Positions 39,635 through 50,601 of a stretch of 64,000 nt of DNA are shown one piece after another. How positions within the stretch are numbered: the first letter of the stretch is position 1; each line of letters starts with the position of its first letter. Location: the NCBI GenBank assembly GCA_037126765.1, contig JBBCBC010000016.1:16480728-16544727 (forward strand). The letters run 5' to 3'. The stretch is from Stenogyne calaminthoides. Taxonomy: Eukaryota > Streptophyta > Magnoliopsida > Lamiales > Lamiaceae. The notes under the pieces are model-generated. The model had not been told where the DNA came from and made no database searches. It saw nothing but the letters and a program-made list of their open reading frames with translations. The position numbers and the translations under genes were made by a program.

Positions 39635-41505
39635 GCATTAAAAAGACTTCAGACGACGGGGCTCACCAAGCACGAAAGTAAAAGACTCAGACGACGGGGC
39701 TCTCCCTCAAGTCTGAAAGCACATAAAAGACTTCAGACGACGGGCTCTCAAGAAGTCTGAAAGCACTGGAAAAAAAGACTCAGACGATGGGGCTCTCCAA
39801 GTACGAAAACCTAAAAAAGACTCAGATGACGGGGCTCTCCAAGTACGAAAGCACAAAAAAGACTTCAGACGACGGGGCTCCAAGTACGAACACGTAAAAG
39901 ACTCGTGACGACGGGTTCTCAAGTACGAGTACGTAAAAGACTCAGACGACGGGCCTTCAAGTAATTAAGTACAAAGACTTCAGACACGGGGTTTTCCCCG
40001 GCGCACACGGAAAGCAATAAAAGATCAGACGACGGGGCTCTCCCGAAATACGAGCAATAAAAGACTGACGACGGCTCTCTCAAGCACGTATATTTATTAA
40101 AAGATCTCCGTAATTTACTCGGCCTCAAGTAATGAAAGTACGTAAAAGACTCAGATTTACCTGGAGTTCTCAAGTAATGAGCATAGAAAGATCATATTTC
40201 CGGTTTCCAAGTACGAGCAATAATAAAAGACTAGACGACGGGTTTCCTTCAAGTATCAGAAAGCACAGAAAAGACTTCAGACGATGGGGCTCTCTCAAGT
40301 ACGAAAGACATAAAAGACTTCAGACTGTGGGGCTCTCCCGGCACGAAAGCACACAAAGACTTCAGACGAGGGGCTTCCCCAAGCATAAGCACAAAAAGAT
40401 TTCAGACGACGAGGCTCTCCCCATCTGAGCACACAAAAGACTCAGATCTGATGGGGGCTCTCCCCTAAAGTACGAAGCATATAAAAAGACCATGACGACG
40501 GGCTCTCTCCCCCAAAGCACATGAGCACACAAAAGACTTCATCTGACGCACCGGGCTCCTGGCAAGTACGAAAGAAAAAGACTTAGACGAGGGCCCCCCT
40601 CAAGCACGAAAGCACGTAAAAGATCAGACGACGGGCTCTCTCAAGTATGAGCACACAAAAGACTCAGACGACGGCTCTCCCCCGGCACGAGCACGTAAAA
40701 GACTCAGACGACGGCTCCCCGGCACGAAAGACCTGTGAAAAGACTCAGACGACCAAGCACGAAAGACATAAAAGACTCAGACGACGGGCTCCCTCGGCAC
40801 GAAAGATAGAAAGACTAGACGACGGCTCCGGGGCAAGAATGAAAGACAGAAAAGACTCCAGACGATTTGGCTCCCCAAGAACGAATCTGGTTTAAAAGAC
40901 TCAGACGATGGGCTCCCAAGCACGAAAGCACAAAAGACTGGTGACGACAACCTGAGAAAAGACTCAGACGACGGGCTCCCCAAGTAGAACAAAAAGACTC
41001 ATACGACAAGGGCTCCCCTGCAAAGACAAAAAGACACAAAAAGACTCAGACGACGGGTTTCCCCCAAAGTAATGAACACGAAAAAAAGACTCATCTGATT
41101 TGGGGCTCTCCTCGGCACGAAAGACAAAAAAAGATCTTCATCGATGGGGCTCCCAAAGTACGAAGTCTGAGAGAAAATATCAGATCGACGGGTCAAGCAC
41201 GAAAATAAAAGATTCGCGACGATGGGCTCCCCGATGTCTGAGCACAAAAGACTCGTCAGACGACGGGGCTCTCCGGCACTGGCTCACGTAAAAGACTTCA
41301 GACGATGGGTTCTCCCACGAAAGTACGTAAAAGACTTCTCAGACGATGGGCTCCCGAAGTATGAGTACCTGAAAAAGACTGCACTGACGGGCTCCCTCCG
41401 GCACGAGCACAAAAGGATCGCACGACGGGCTCCCCGGCGTAACGAAAGACAGAAAAAGACTCAGACGACGGGTTCGCCCCGGCACGAAAGCAAAGACTAG
41501 ATCGA
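39635..41505 (+). repeat. LARD tandem array C, about 40-bp units
   Basis: Some 40-45 units of AAAAGACTCAGACGACGGGG then CTCTCC, AAGTACGAAAGCAC. Units vary by short indels, so minus-strand open stretches (about 39.7-41.2 kb) are by-products. Confidence 0.9.
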
Positions 41506-41748
41506 CCGATCGATCAGGAAGAAGGACTCAGACATCCTCAAGACTCGATAAACCCTCGGGGGTCAAGATGCTCGATGCTCGGACATGCCGAGGGCCTCGC
41601 ATAATCGAACAATTAAGATCTCATATTTACACCGAGCAAGCTCGGAGGCAAACAATGCTACTGCAGATGCAACAAAAGATAAAATCTGGTCGAGACATGA
41701 AACAAGATCAAGCTCTGAACAACGTCACAGCCCGATCTTGGGGGCTAT
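41506..41748 (+). other. LARD 3' region with polypurine-like end
   Basis: Short unique stretch; GATCTTGGGGGCTAT lies just before the right LTR and may be the polypurine tract. Confidence 0.5.
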
Positions 41749-42255
41749 TGTTGTGCTCAGATAAATCACACGTCAGCATCACCAGATTTATCACACATCA
41801 GATAACCTGAAGGCTCAAGGCTCGATAATAAGGCGCTCAGAGAACCCGGGGCTCGATAATCAGGCTATCACACGCCGCCAGGATTTAATTATCGGACGTC
41901 GCCAGTCCCCCACCGAGACCACGTGATTTGTCGTGCTTACGGATATGTTTTGTCATGCTTTATGCACATGACTTGTCGTGCTTATCGATTTGTCGTGCTT
42001 AACGATTTGTCGTGCTTAACAATTTGTCGTGCTTATGATTTGTCGTGCTGGTCCTCTTTATATAAAGGACCTCATAGTTCATTGTAAAGGGACACACACT
42101 GGAATGTTTCCCTCATTCCACTTATATACCTACACCCACATTTCAGGGAAGAACTACGGTTCTTCCCGCAGTGTTCTTGTTCGATTAATCACTTTGTTTG
42201 TGAGTTGTTACCAAATTAGCCACATAATACTCTCCACAAAAAACTACTCGCAACA
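41749..42255 (+). repeat. LARD 3' LTR (507 bp)
   Basis: TGTTGTGCTCAG to CGCAACA, collinear with the left LTR; the main differences are indels in the AAGGCTC-rich part. Confidence 0.92.
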
Positions 42256-42990
42256 ATCTACTTATTTGTATGATTATATTACATGATATTAGATTTAAAT
42301 TGATTAGTCTAATTACCATAAATTAGTTGCATGAGCTATTGATGTTAGACTTAAATTATTAGTTGAATAATTTTTAATTAAATTATTAGTTGACATTATT
42401 AGTTGAATTGTAAAATGATACTAGGTTGGATAAAGCTCAATTTGTTTACTTATTTGTATGATTCTTTTACATGATATAATATTTAAATTGATTAGTTCAA
42501 TCATGGACGGATCCAGAAAACTTTCATGACGGGGGCAAAAAAATAAATAATATAAAAAGTAGATTTTCTGTCCACTGAGTTTACGTGAATTCTATTTTTT
42601 TTAGTGTCACGATTATGCATATACACTCACTATCTTAAAAAATATTTAATTTTTTAAATAGTGATAGTGCATATACTTAACAGATCTACAAAAAAAATTT
42701 AGATGAAATATTTACATGATTAATTAATTATAACACTATTAAAAACTCATTTAAATCATTATATACATATAATATAAGTATTACTCCAAATAATTATAAT
42801 ATATAACATATACTTAAAAAAACTATGGGGGCACATGATCCCAACATAGGACATGTAGGTCCGTCATTGAGTCCGATTACTATGAATTAGTTGCATGTAC
42901 AATTGATATTAGATCTTGGATTGTAAAACGATACTGGGTTGGTTGTGATGAAGCTCGGTACCCATATTTTTAAAAGAAAATACTAATCGA
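42256..42990. repeat. Tandemly duplicated Helitron segment with an insertion
   Basis: The strings CTTATTTGTATGATT, ACATGATAT, AAATTGATTAGT, AATTAGTTGCATG and GATACTAGGTTGG or GATACTGGGTTGG occur twice in the same order (42260-42428, and 42450-42500 plus 42867-42945). The second unit is opened by a TIR-like element. Confidence 0.65.
42503..42866. mobile_element. Small TIR-like non-autonomous element
   Basis: Left end ATGGACGGATCC and right end GGTCCGTCAT are inverted-complementary with small differences; GGGGGCA runs lie near each end. It interrupts the second unit of a tandem duplication. The flanks AGTTCAATC and AGTCCGATT are similar, which may be an 8-9 bp duplication as for hAT elements, but are not identical. 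Confidence 0.45.
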
Positions 42991-43540
42991 GACTAACTTA
43001 GGACAAAGAGTGTTGATTTTGTGAATGACACTGACTTCACCAGATAGTAGACTCTCTTTAACATCTTAGAAAGACAATTTTGACTAATGATATCTTATGG
43101 TGTGATCATTGATCATGGGTAGTTATATGTTATCATGTTCAAAGTAACTAGAGGGGGACAATTTAAAAATTTTGACATGCAATGGGAATTGGGAAGACGA
43201 TAATATGTGACAATCAACGTGGTTTAGAATGAAATAATTCAAAACTATAAGAAAAAAAATATACATTTAAAGTTGCATTATTTAGCAATATAAATATTTT
43301 AAGCAGGTGGAGGCTTGGAGCACCACCCATTTCTCATGCCTGATTGCAAAAGCAAAATATGTTCATAAATTGTGCGTTGCATCGAAATGAAAAAAAAAAG
43401 ATAAAAAAAGGTATTAAAAAAAGATTATTATTATTATTATAAGAAAATAATTTTTTAAAATTTATTTAACACAAAAATGAATACATTTAATATCATGTTT
43501 ATTTTATACTCACAAACCGTGCAACGCACTGGTGATATAC
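42991..43540. other. Right end of Helitron backbone
   Basis: AT-rich with a TTA run at about 43424-43440; no coding. It ends in the hairpin and CTAG. Confidence 0.5.
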
Positions 43541-43543
43541 TAG
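43517..43543 (+). other. Helitron 3' terminus (hairpin and CTAG)
   Basis: CCGTGCAACGCACTGG forms a GTGC/GCAC stem, followed by TGATATA and CTAG; the next base is T. Confidence 0.85.
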
Positions 43544-44128
43544 TTCTTATAATACAAGATTATCTCATAAATTCAAGAATCTTTAACTTGGTCTTTTCTT
43601 GGGGTATTTTTCAAAAAAGAGGGCAAGAAAATAAAGGAAGATTTTATGGGAAGATATTTATGGAAAATAGAATATATTAGATATATTCAAGATTGTATCT
43701 TGGGGAAGATACAAAGAAATTTTCATATCCCAACAAAGCCCTAAATTTTCGTCCCCCCCTCATGTTATAAATAGATGATGATTTTTTCATCTCCAACACA
43801 ATTCCAGTCTTGGAAAAATTAGAATTCTGCAAAGGTGGTGCAATAATTTTTTCTTTATTCCTCTGTTTAAAATTGTTCGTGAGTATCTTTCACCGGATAA
43901 CGAGCAAGGACTTGGGATATACTTGAGAAGGCATTTGGGTTGAGCCATCGTCTCAACGGTAGAGACATGTTTCGTGTAAACTTCTAGATTCCGCATGTGT
44001 ATGATTTTACATGAAATTATGTGTACGGGTGTATGTTGTTGGTAATTGTTATTTGAATTAATAGGATTAATTCATTCTAATAATAATTATTTATTTAAAT
44101 TTATATTTAAATTGCACCTCGAATAAAT
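43544..44128 (+). repeat. Family D LTR, right part
   Basis: From TTCTTATAATACAAGATTAT to GTTCCCAACA, with a TATA box TATAAATA at 43766-43773. It aligns with the reverse complement of about 15107-14355. Confidence 0.85.
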
Positions 44129-44651
44129 CCGAGCAAAATGTTCCCAACAGTGATGCCCATAAACGCCGGTCGTGGCGCCGAAATTGATGGCATAGTGGAC
44201 AAGTTCTATCATTTTAGGCTCGAGCTTTGGTGCGATTCATCAAATCAAAGTCACTTTATCCCGCTCCGATCAAATTCCCTACCAAAAAAAAATGTATTGA
44301 AATTAGTTTCCTTTTGTTTAATAAATGTCAATAATGTCAAGCCAAACACGATGGATGGTAAGTAGGAAAGTTTCATGGAAATTGAAAAGTATGAAGCAGA
44401 ATACATAAAATTCAAGAGAAAGAAGAGGTTGTACAGAGGTAATAGGGATGATAATTTATTAAGGTATGTGAAAAGTTGTAGGAGTAAATATAAATTTAAT
44501 TTTAAAATTTTAATGTTATTAATGTTAAATATTAATATTAATACTAATAATCATAATAAAATCATGAATATACATATGAGTAATTAAAAAAAATTAGAAG
44601 GGGTAAAATTGCCAAAAAAAAAATCCCAAATTGTAGCCACTTTTTAGTATA
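44129..44651. other. Unassigned sequence between D LTR end and Helitron end
   Basis: Begins GTGATGCCCATAAACGCCGG right after the LTR end. 44138-44365 has a 75-codon open frame (MPINAGRGAEIDGIVDKFYH) that I do not recognise. No primer site is present, so it may be a host or other-element flank. AT-rich from 44460. Confidence 0.35.
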
Positions 44652-44678
44652 CTAGTATTGCACCCGTGCTAACGCACG
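44652..44678 (-). other. Helitron 3' terminus (hairpin and CTAG)
   Basis: Perfect six-base stem CCGTGC/GCACGG around TAAC, nine bases from CTAG, at the A/T insertion dinucleotide. Confidence 0.8.
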
Positions 44679-44778
44679 GTCATTGTTATCATCAAATATT
44701 TTATATATTAAAATAATTTGTTAAAGAAAATTCTTTGCAGAGAAGAATTAATATTCTTCACTTTATAGTAATTTTTGG

Positions 44779-45816
44779 GTTAATTGCAAAAGATATCATC
44801 ACCTTTAAAGTTTTTATCAATTACAATATTTTTTTTTACAATTCGAGACACCATGTTTTTATGTTATTAGAAGTATCTGTTAATTTTTTGGCAGTAATTA
44901 AGTGAGATGGCCTCAAAGTTGACATAAATATCCATGTAGGATGTCATGACTGGTGAATAAAATATTTTTTTTAATTAAAAAATATTTTTGTATGAAAAAT
45001 AATATCTAAAATATATTTTAAAATATTTAAAAATTTGAAGTTGTTATTTGAAGAGCGATGTAGCATTCTTCTTTTGAAAAAATAATAAGAGCATAGTTTT
45101 TGTCGGGATGAGTTTTGGGGATTATATTCCTAAATTATAAAATTAATTTTTAGACATTACTTTTCTTTAAAAAAATCAAATAAAAAAATATATTTTATTC
45201 ATCAATTGTGATATCCTACACGGACATCTATGTAGTAGCTCCAGCAGCCACATTATTCAATTGTTGCCAGAAAATAGGCAAATGCTTCAAATTCTAAAAT
45301 TTTAAAAGGTCATACCTTGAAGTGCAAAAAAAAAAAAAAAGAAAGATGTCAAGACTGGTGTATAAAATAATTTTTTGAAAGTTAAAAATATCTTTGTAAG
45401 AAAAACAATATCTAAAAAATATTTTTATATTTAAAAATTTGGAGCCGCGATTTGGTAATTGATTTAGCATACTACTATTATGTTTTTTGGAGAAATAATA
45501 AGAGCATATTTTTTTATCAGGATGGGTGGGAGTTCCATTCCTAAATTTTAAAAATATTTTTTTCAATATTATTTTTATTTAAGAAAAATTAAATTAAAAA
45601 ATAAAAAAAAATATATTTTATTCACCAGTTGTGACATCCACATGAACATCTATGTAGTAGCTCCAGCAGCCACCATTTTCAATTGTTGCCAGAAAGTGGG
45701 CAAATGCTTCAAATTTTTAAATTTTAAATGTGATATCTTGAAGTGCAAAGAAAAAAAAGGATATGTTGTAATTGGTGAAAATCCTAACAATGGTGATTTT
45801 TTTTTTTGCAATTAAC
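44779..45816. mobile_element. Foldback / MULE-like non-autonomous element
   Basis: Left end GTTAATTGCAAAAGATATCA with CACC, then ATCAATTAC; right end, on the opposite strand, GTTAATTGCAAAAAAAAAAT with CACC, then ACCAATTAC. Inside are two tandem 405-bp units (44940-45344 and 45345-45749), each with its own inverted arms GATGTCATGACTGGTGAATA and TATTTTATTCATCAATTGTG. Flanks are AT-rich, so the target duplication is unclear. Confidence 0.55.
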
Positions 45817-46279
45817 ATTATTTTTATTACATATGTTGTATTGGTGTTATAATGTATCTATAACAAACTTCAAATATTGATGTAATATTTATATTCATGA
45901 GTAAAATATCGATTAATTTTTAAAACATATAATTTTGATATATATTTTACTAAATTAAATTTATGAAATTTATAACAAATAGATTATATTGGTATCTTGC
46001 TATAATATAAAAATTCATAAAAATATATATTTACGTATATAAAATATCTAATATTTTCGTGTTAAACATTAATTTGACAACCAGTAGGCTCATCATAAAG
46101 TCTTAGAGAAAATATAATAATTCATTTATATATAATATTTTAAATAATTGATACTGTAATAATCCTATATGATAAGAATTTTAACAAAAACAAAACATCA
46201 TGAGAAAGTCGTGGCATTTGAATATTTATTATTACAAAATTATATATTCCTAAAAGCTTCATAAAAAACTACATTTTTC
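45817..46279 (-). other. AT-rich Helitron 3' non-coding region
   Basis: No coding or repeat recognised. Confidence 0.4.
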
Positions 46280-47632
46280 GTGATACTACAATTATGATTA
46301 TCATCATCGCATAATAGGATCTTCAAATCCTAGAGGTTTGCTATCTGGGAAACAACTGCATACAGTTGTCCATGACTAAAAATTGACTTCTGCAAAAATT
46401 CCCCTACATTGGAAAATAATTGTCCTTGACTTTTATTTATAGAAATAGCATATGAAACAATCAACGAAAATTATCTTAATTGAAATTTAAATGACAATCC
46501 ATGACCAGAAGGAGTCAATGTAAGCCTAGGTATCAAAGCTAACTATTCGGCATTACTTCGCGATAGAACTTTAACTTCAAGAATATTATCACTCATCTTC
46601 GTAATAACCAACCTACATATTAAAAAATAACATTTCATTACAAATTTAATTAATTAATAAATACTCAACCTTTAAAATATGAAGAAAAAAATTTAAAAAA
46701 GATAATATTAAAAGACTAAACCTGGTTTCATTGCACAAACCCTTGAATGATCAATGTTTCTTAAAAACATTATCAATGTTCCAATTTTGAGATTCAGTTC
46801 ATGATTAAGAACAACCGAACACTTTATATTATTCAAGAATTCAGGAGTACGCACATTAGAAAGATTATCAACATTTAAACTCACACAGTAAGGAACTATC
46901 AGAGCTCAAATAAGTACGTGATTCATTTTTGTTCAACCAAATCATGTTATCGTTTATGTACCTAACAACATCCACAATAGGAGCATAATTGATCTATTCT
47001 GCAAATAATCATGATCGTTCACCATATTCTTAAAATCAGGATAAATACTATCAACAATATGACCGATCAATTATCACCACTTATCAAAAAGTGTCATCCG
47101 GAATTTGTACATCAAAACCATTTCCCAATTTGTGATCATATACTTCCATCTTCAATAGGTGTTATCCAATCAGAAAAAACATTCAATTTGTTTAAACAAT
47201 CAGCCGATTACAAATTTTGTAACCACATGTTCCTTGTAAGTTTCAGTAGGGTACAATCTATCCACAAAATAGATTAACTTATTATAGCTTGAACATATAG
47301 TGTCTTGTTCCTTTTTGAATAACTGATAATATCTATCATAAATCGCCTCCAAACATAACATTCTTATCATGAAAATACAATTCAGAAGATAACAGATCGA
47401 CCGGGTGCATAATAAAGTAGTATCAACTGCTTCTATACAATATTTATTTACCATCGGAGCTTCATCTTATATATTGAGATCGATCTTAATCAAAAGCTCG
47501 GCAAAGTGACCATCCTAATTAAAACTTGCAAGTAGATTCTTCAGTATCATTAATTGGAATGACAAACATATATTGAGCAGAGAAGTAAAGATATACCACT
47601 GGATGCTACAATCTTACTAATAGATCACAAAC
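46280..47632 (-). pseudogene. Helitron PIF1-like helicase, central and C-terminal part
   Basis: On the minus strand the order is ASSGISLLL (about 47600), LAELLIKIDL, a stop, then Walker B DEAPMVNKYCIEAVDTTL (about 47470-47410), later pieces in broken frames, then AISINKSQGQLFSNVG (46450-46402) and GQLYAVVSQIA (46371-46337), the C-terminal motifs of PIF1-type Helitron helicases. This enzyme would unwind DNA during rolling-circle transposition. Stops and shifts are frequent. Plus-strand frames here are shadows. Confidence 0.8.
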
Positions 47633-49268
47633 TGTTGGGATATTTTAGTTTTGATGAATTATGCCAAAACATTATCAACTTATGTTATTGAAGCTAATTT
47701 ACAGATAACAAGTTGAGGGGGAACGAGAGAACAAGTTGAGGGGGAACTCATGAAAATCAGATGAAGATGATCGAGATCAGACGAGGCTGCAGACGAGGCT
47801 GATCGAGATCAGATGAGTAAGATGAGTTCCGTAGTTAACTGATGAGCTGAGCAAAATCAGAAGAGAAGAAAAGCTAAGCCAGCTAATCAGAAGATCAGAT
47901 AACATGACCAGATGACTAGATCAGAAGAGGAGGTTGCAGGCAGATGAGACTGATCGAGATCAGACGTGATCGAGATCAGATAAGCTAACCTGATATGCTA
48001 ACCTGATATGCTAACCTGATGTACTAATCTGATGCAGATAAACCGATATGTCGACTGATCCTATATCGACCGATCATGTAAGTCGATCGATCAAAGCGAG
48101 AAGAAATCGATATCGAGAAAAACCGTAAATCTACATACCAGATCAAAGTAGAAGAAATCAAGAGAAGTCATCCAAGTCATGTTCATCGAGAATCGTAACG
48201 CCATCGATGATCGCTTAGCTCGAAAAGTTAGTGACCGAGGGTCAAGATGTCAAGTCGAAGAAGTCAACTCGGCAAACTGAAAGTGTCATTATGCCCCGAC
48301 GTATAAGGTCCACAAGAGAAGTCTGCCGAGTCAAGAATCCCGAAGTTTGAAGAAACTCGAGGATCGATAATCCTCAAGACTCGAGAAGATCCTCAAGATT
48401 AAGATCCTCAAGATTATAAATAGTTAGATTCGGTGACGTGGACCAATGAGAGGAAGACAACCAGCCTGAAAAAGCTGCAGAAGCTACAGAATAGTATGGA
48501 TTTGAATGAGACTCCATCCAACGGTAACATTCAAATCCACACTATAAATACAAGTTCTTCCTTCATTATTCAGTGGAGGGTGGAGAAATGCGTGAAACAT
48601 CCAAAAAGCCAAATCATCCAGCATTTCCACCATAGAACACTGAGCAAGAAATACACGCATATATTCAAGAGTGTTCTACCCTAGATCTAAGCACAAATGT
48701 AATATCCTAAGCTTAGAGAGATTTTCCCATCCTTAGCATTGAGGCTAAACAAATGTAAGGGAAAATCTCAACCTAGTTGGAAACCAAACAAACCTTACCC
48801 AAATCAGTTTGATAGGATAAGTTTGTAGGTGAGTGTGAACTCGGTAAACATCTAGCAATCCCGAAAGGGAGGGTAGGCAATCCCGTGAGGTAGATAAGTC
48901 CCGTTTGAGTGTGAACTCGGTAAACATCTATAGGCGATCCCGTGAGGGTGATAAGTCCCGTTTGAGTGTGAATTCAGTAAATATATGTTGGGTGTTGGAC
49001 TAACACGTTAAACTAAGTCCAGTTGGTTAAGTAGGTGCCCCTTGTGATAGGGAAGAGTGGATGTAGGACGAGTTGTCCGAACCACTATAAAATCGTGTGT
49101 TTTTTACTGCTTTATGTTCTTACTTGCCATATGCATTTGATTATATGCAAAACACACATCGTTCTTAAAAGCAAAAAAAAGAATTGGAATCACTCTGCCC
49201 TCACACTTGTTTTATATGCATTACATGGTATTTCCGCACTCATGGGTTTCCAAAAATCGGGACCAACA
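47633..49268 (+). repeat. SIRE-like solo LTR (1,636 bp), TSD CAAAC
   Basis: Starts TGTTGGGATATTTTAGTTTT and ends CGGGACCAACA. CAAAC flanks both sides (47628-47632 and 49269-49273). TATAAATA is near 48543. It has repeated GTGTGAACTCGGTAAACATC strings (about 48833, 48909, 48965) and the block GAGTGGATGTAGGAC...GAACCACTATAA near 49056-49090. It is related to the LTR at 56708 and, more distantly, to the LTR at 1208. It splits the helicase gene. Confidence 0.93.
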
Positions 49269-49620
49269 CAAACCTACAGAGAACTTCTTCAATATAAATA
49301 ATTTTTTCTAATTTCACTGTATTCATACCTAAAAATACCCCAACTCTACCATAATGAATGAACTCGTGTATTGATTCATAAACATTGCGTTGTTCATCAC
49401 TAAGTCTACTCAGTAAATACTCATACTCAATCTTCAATTCTAATATGTTGTACGCAAATTCCATCATTAAGAATCTATTCTGAGATGAAAAATTATGATC
49501 GGGATTGGCATATCCTCAAAGTCCTGCAGATACTTGCCAAGAGTCCGCAACATATTATTAATCTCTATAAGACAACCATTTTTAATTATTTATAGTTCAT
49601 CCTTAATTATACATAAATTC
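49269..49620 (-). pseudogene. Helitron PIF1-like helicase, N-terminal part
   Basis: On the minus strand EINNMLRTLGKYLQDFEDMP (about 49562-49503) is followed, after stops, by MEFAYNILELKIEYEYLLSR and LSDEQRNVYESIHEFI (49467-49365), the conserved region just before the Walker A loop. The Walker A glycines are degraded (VGVFLGMNTVKL). The frame meets the solo LTR at YIEEVLCRFV. It continues at 47632. Confidence 0.78.
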
Positions 49621-49772
49621 AAGATTAAATGGATATTAATTAATTTATATTCATAATTAAATTATGTGTTAAATCATGAATATGATCTAATTATATTATG
49701 AATAATAGAATATGACATATATTATTGGTAAAATAAAATAATATTACTGTTTAAATAAAAAAATATTGTTTA

Positions 49773-50046
49773 CTACCTCCGTCCCGCTATTTCGCGATTT
49801 TGTTCTTACTTTCCTTTTCGGTACGTCCCAACATTATGTTTACACTCTAAAAAAGAAAAACCCTTTATAAACTACACTCTCACAATATTCACAAATTTAC
49901 ACAAAATGTCATTACTTTTGTTCCCACCCATACACACAATTCAACTCATATATTTACTTTATACATAAAATTTTACAAAGTTACCCCTCAAAAACCCAAA
50001 CCATTATTCCATCACGTCACATGTGAACAAATTGGGACCGAAGGAG
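49773..50046. mobile_element. Stowaway MITE (274 bp), TSD TA
   Basis: CTACCTCCGTCCCGCTATTT at the left, GGGACCGAAGGAG at the right; TA on both sides. The interior is non-coding. Confidence 0.8.
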
Positions 50047-50601
50047 TATTTTTTTTTATTTTTATAGATATATGTCATTTCTAAAATGTATTATGAATAT
50101 ATTTTAAATTGAAATAAATACAATTGAAACTTGTGTAATGAGAATATTAACTTGATCTACAACATTTTTAGATGATCCACTGATTTATTGTCAGTTAAAT
50201 TTCTTGACTAAAATGTAAAGTTATATAACGTTTAATTTAATTGAATCAATAATCATTTTAAAAATCTACTAATTTTAAAAATCTATAAATCTCATACACT
50301 ATATAAATTCTATATTTGCATAACATCAATTAACGATTTACTTTAATGGATGGTTATTTTTGATCCCATACTTTAGCAGATTGATTAATAACCTTAATTT
50401 TATAAATCTATTAAAATATCACATATCACGATAATATATATATGTCGTATTATATATTAGATTAGAATAATATTATTCGTCATTTAATAATGTTGATAAT
50501 TTATATAGAATAATGTTGAGCAACAAAATAATTTAAAATTAATATCTTTTTGTGATATGAACATCCTATGGTATTTCGTTACAATATTATATTGAATTAT
50601 A

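Larger units (their letters stand above)
34079..42255 (+). mobile_element. LARD-type non-autonomous LTR element with satellite-like interior, TSD ATCTA
   Basis: LTRs at 34079-34603 and 41749-42255, starting TGTTGTGCTCAG and ending CAACA. The same five bases ATCTA precede and follow it (34074-34078 and 42256-42260). A gypsy-style primer site TGGCGCTAGAAGGAGGG follows the left LTR. The 7.1-kb interior has no recognisable gag or pol. It consists of a GC-rich leader, a TGGGCC-rich stretch, and three tandem-repeat families. This fits large retrotransposon derivatives mobilised by an autonomous partner. Confidence 0.93.
32798..43543 (+). mobile_element. Non-autonomous Helitron, containing a LARD
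   Basis: Begins TCTATACATATTTAATAAC and ends with hairpin CCGTGCAACGCACTGG (43517-43532), a short spacer and CTAG (43540-43543). It sits precisely between A (32797) and T (43544) of a D-family LTR, the Helitron target, without a target duplication; the D LTR at 14355-16187 shows the empty site. About 2.56 kb is Helitron backbone and 8.2 kb is a later LTR insertion. No Rep/helicase coding is present, so it relied on enzymes from elsewhere. Confidence 0.88.
44652..49620 (-). mobile_element. Degenerate autonomous-type Helitron (partial), minus strand
   Basis: The 3' end is at 44652. On the minus strand it reads hairpin CCGTGCGTTAGCACGG, spacer, CTAG, then T. Reading on the minus strand, helicase pieces lie upstream at 49.6-49.27 kb and 47.63-46.28 kb. 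A solo LTR (47633-49268) and a foldback element (44779-45816) interrupt it. The Rep part and the 5' end were not found. TATATATAGA followed by T near 53066 could be the 5' end, but only weakly. Confidence 0.7.

Noticed and set aside
36331..41505. CRISPR-like appearance of the arrays
   Set aside because: Units are direct tandem repeats without unique spacers of fixed length, in a plant LTR element; there are no cas genes.
47011..47277. 88-codon plus-strand frame
   Set aside because: Shadow of the Helitron helicase on the minus strand.
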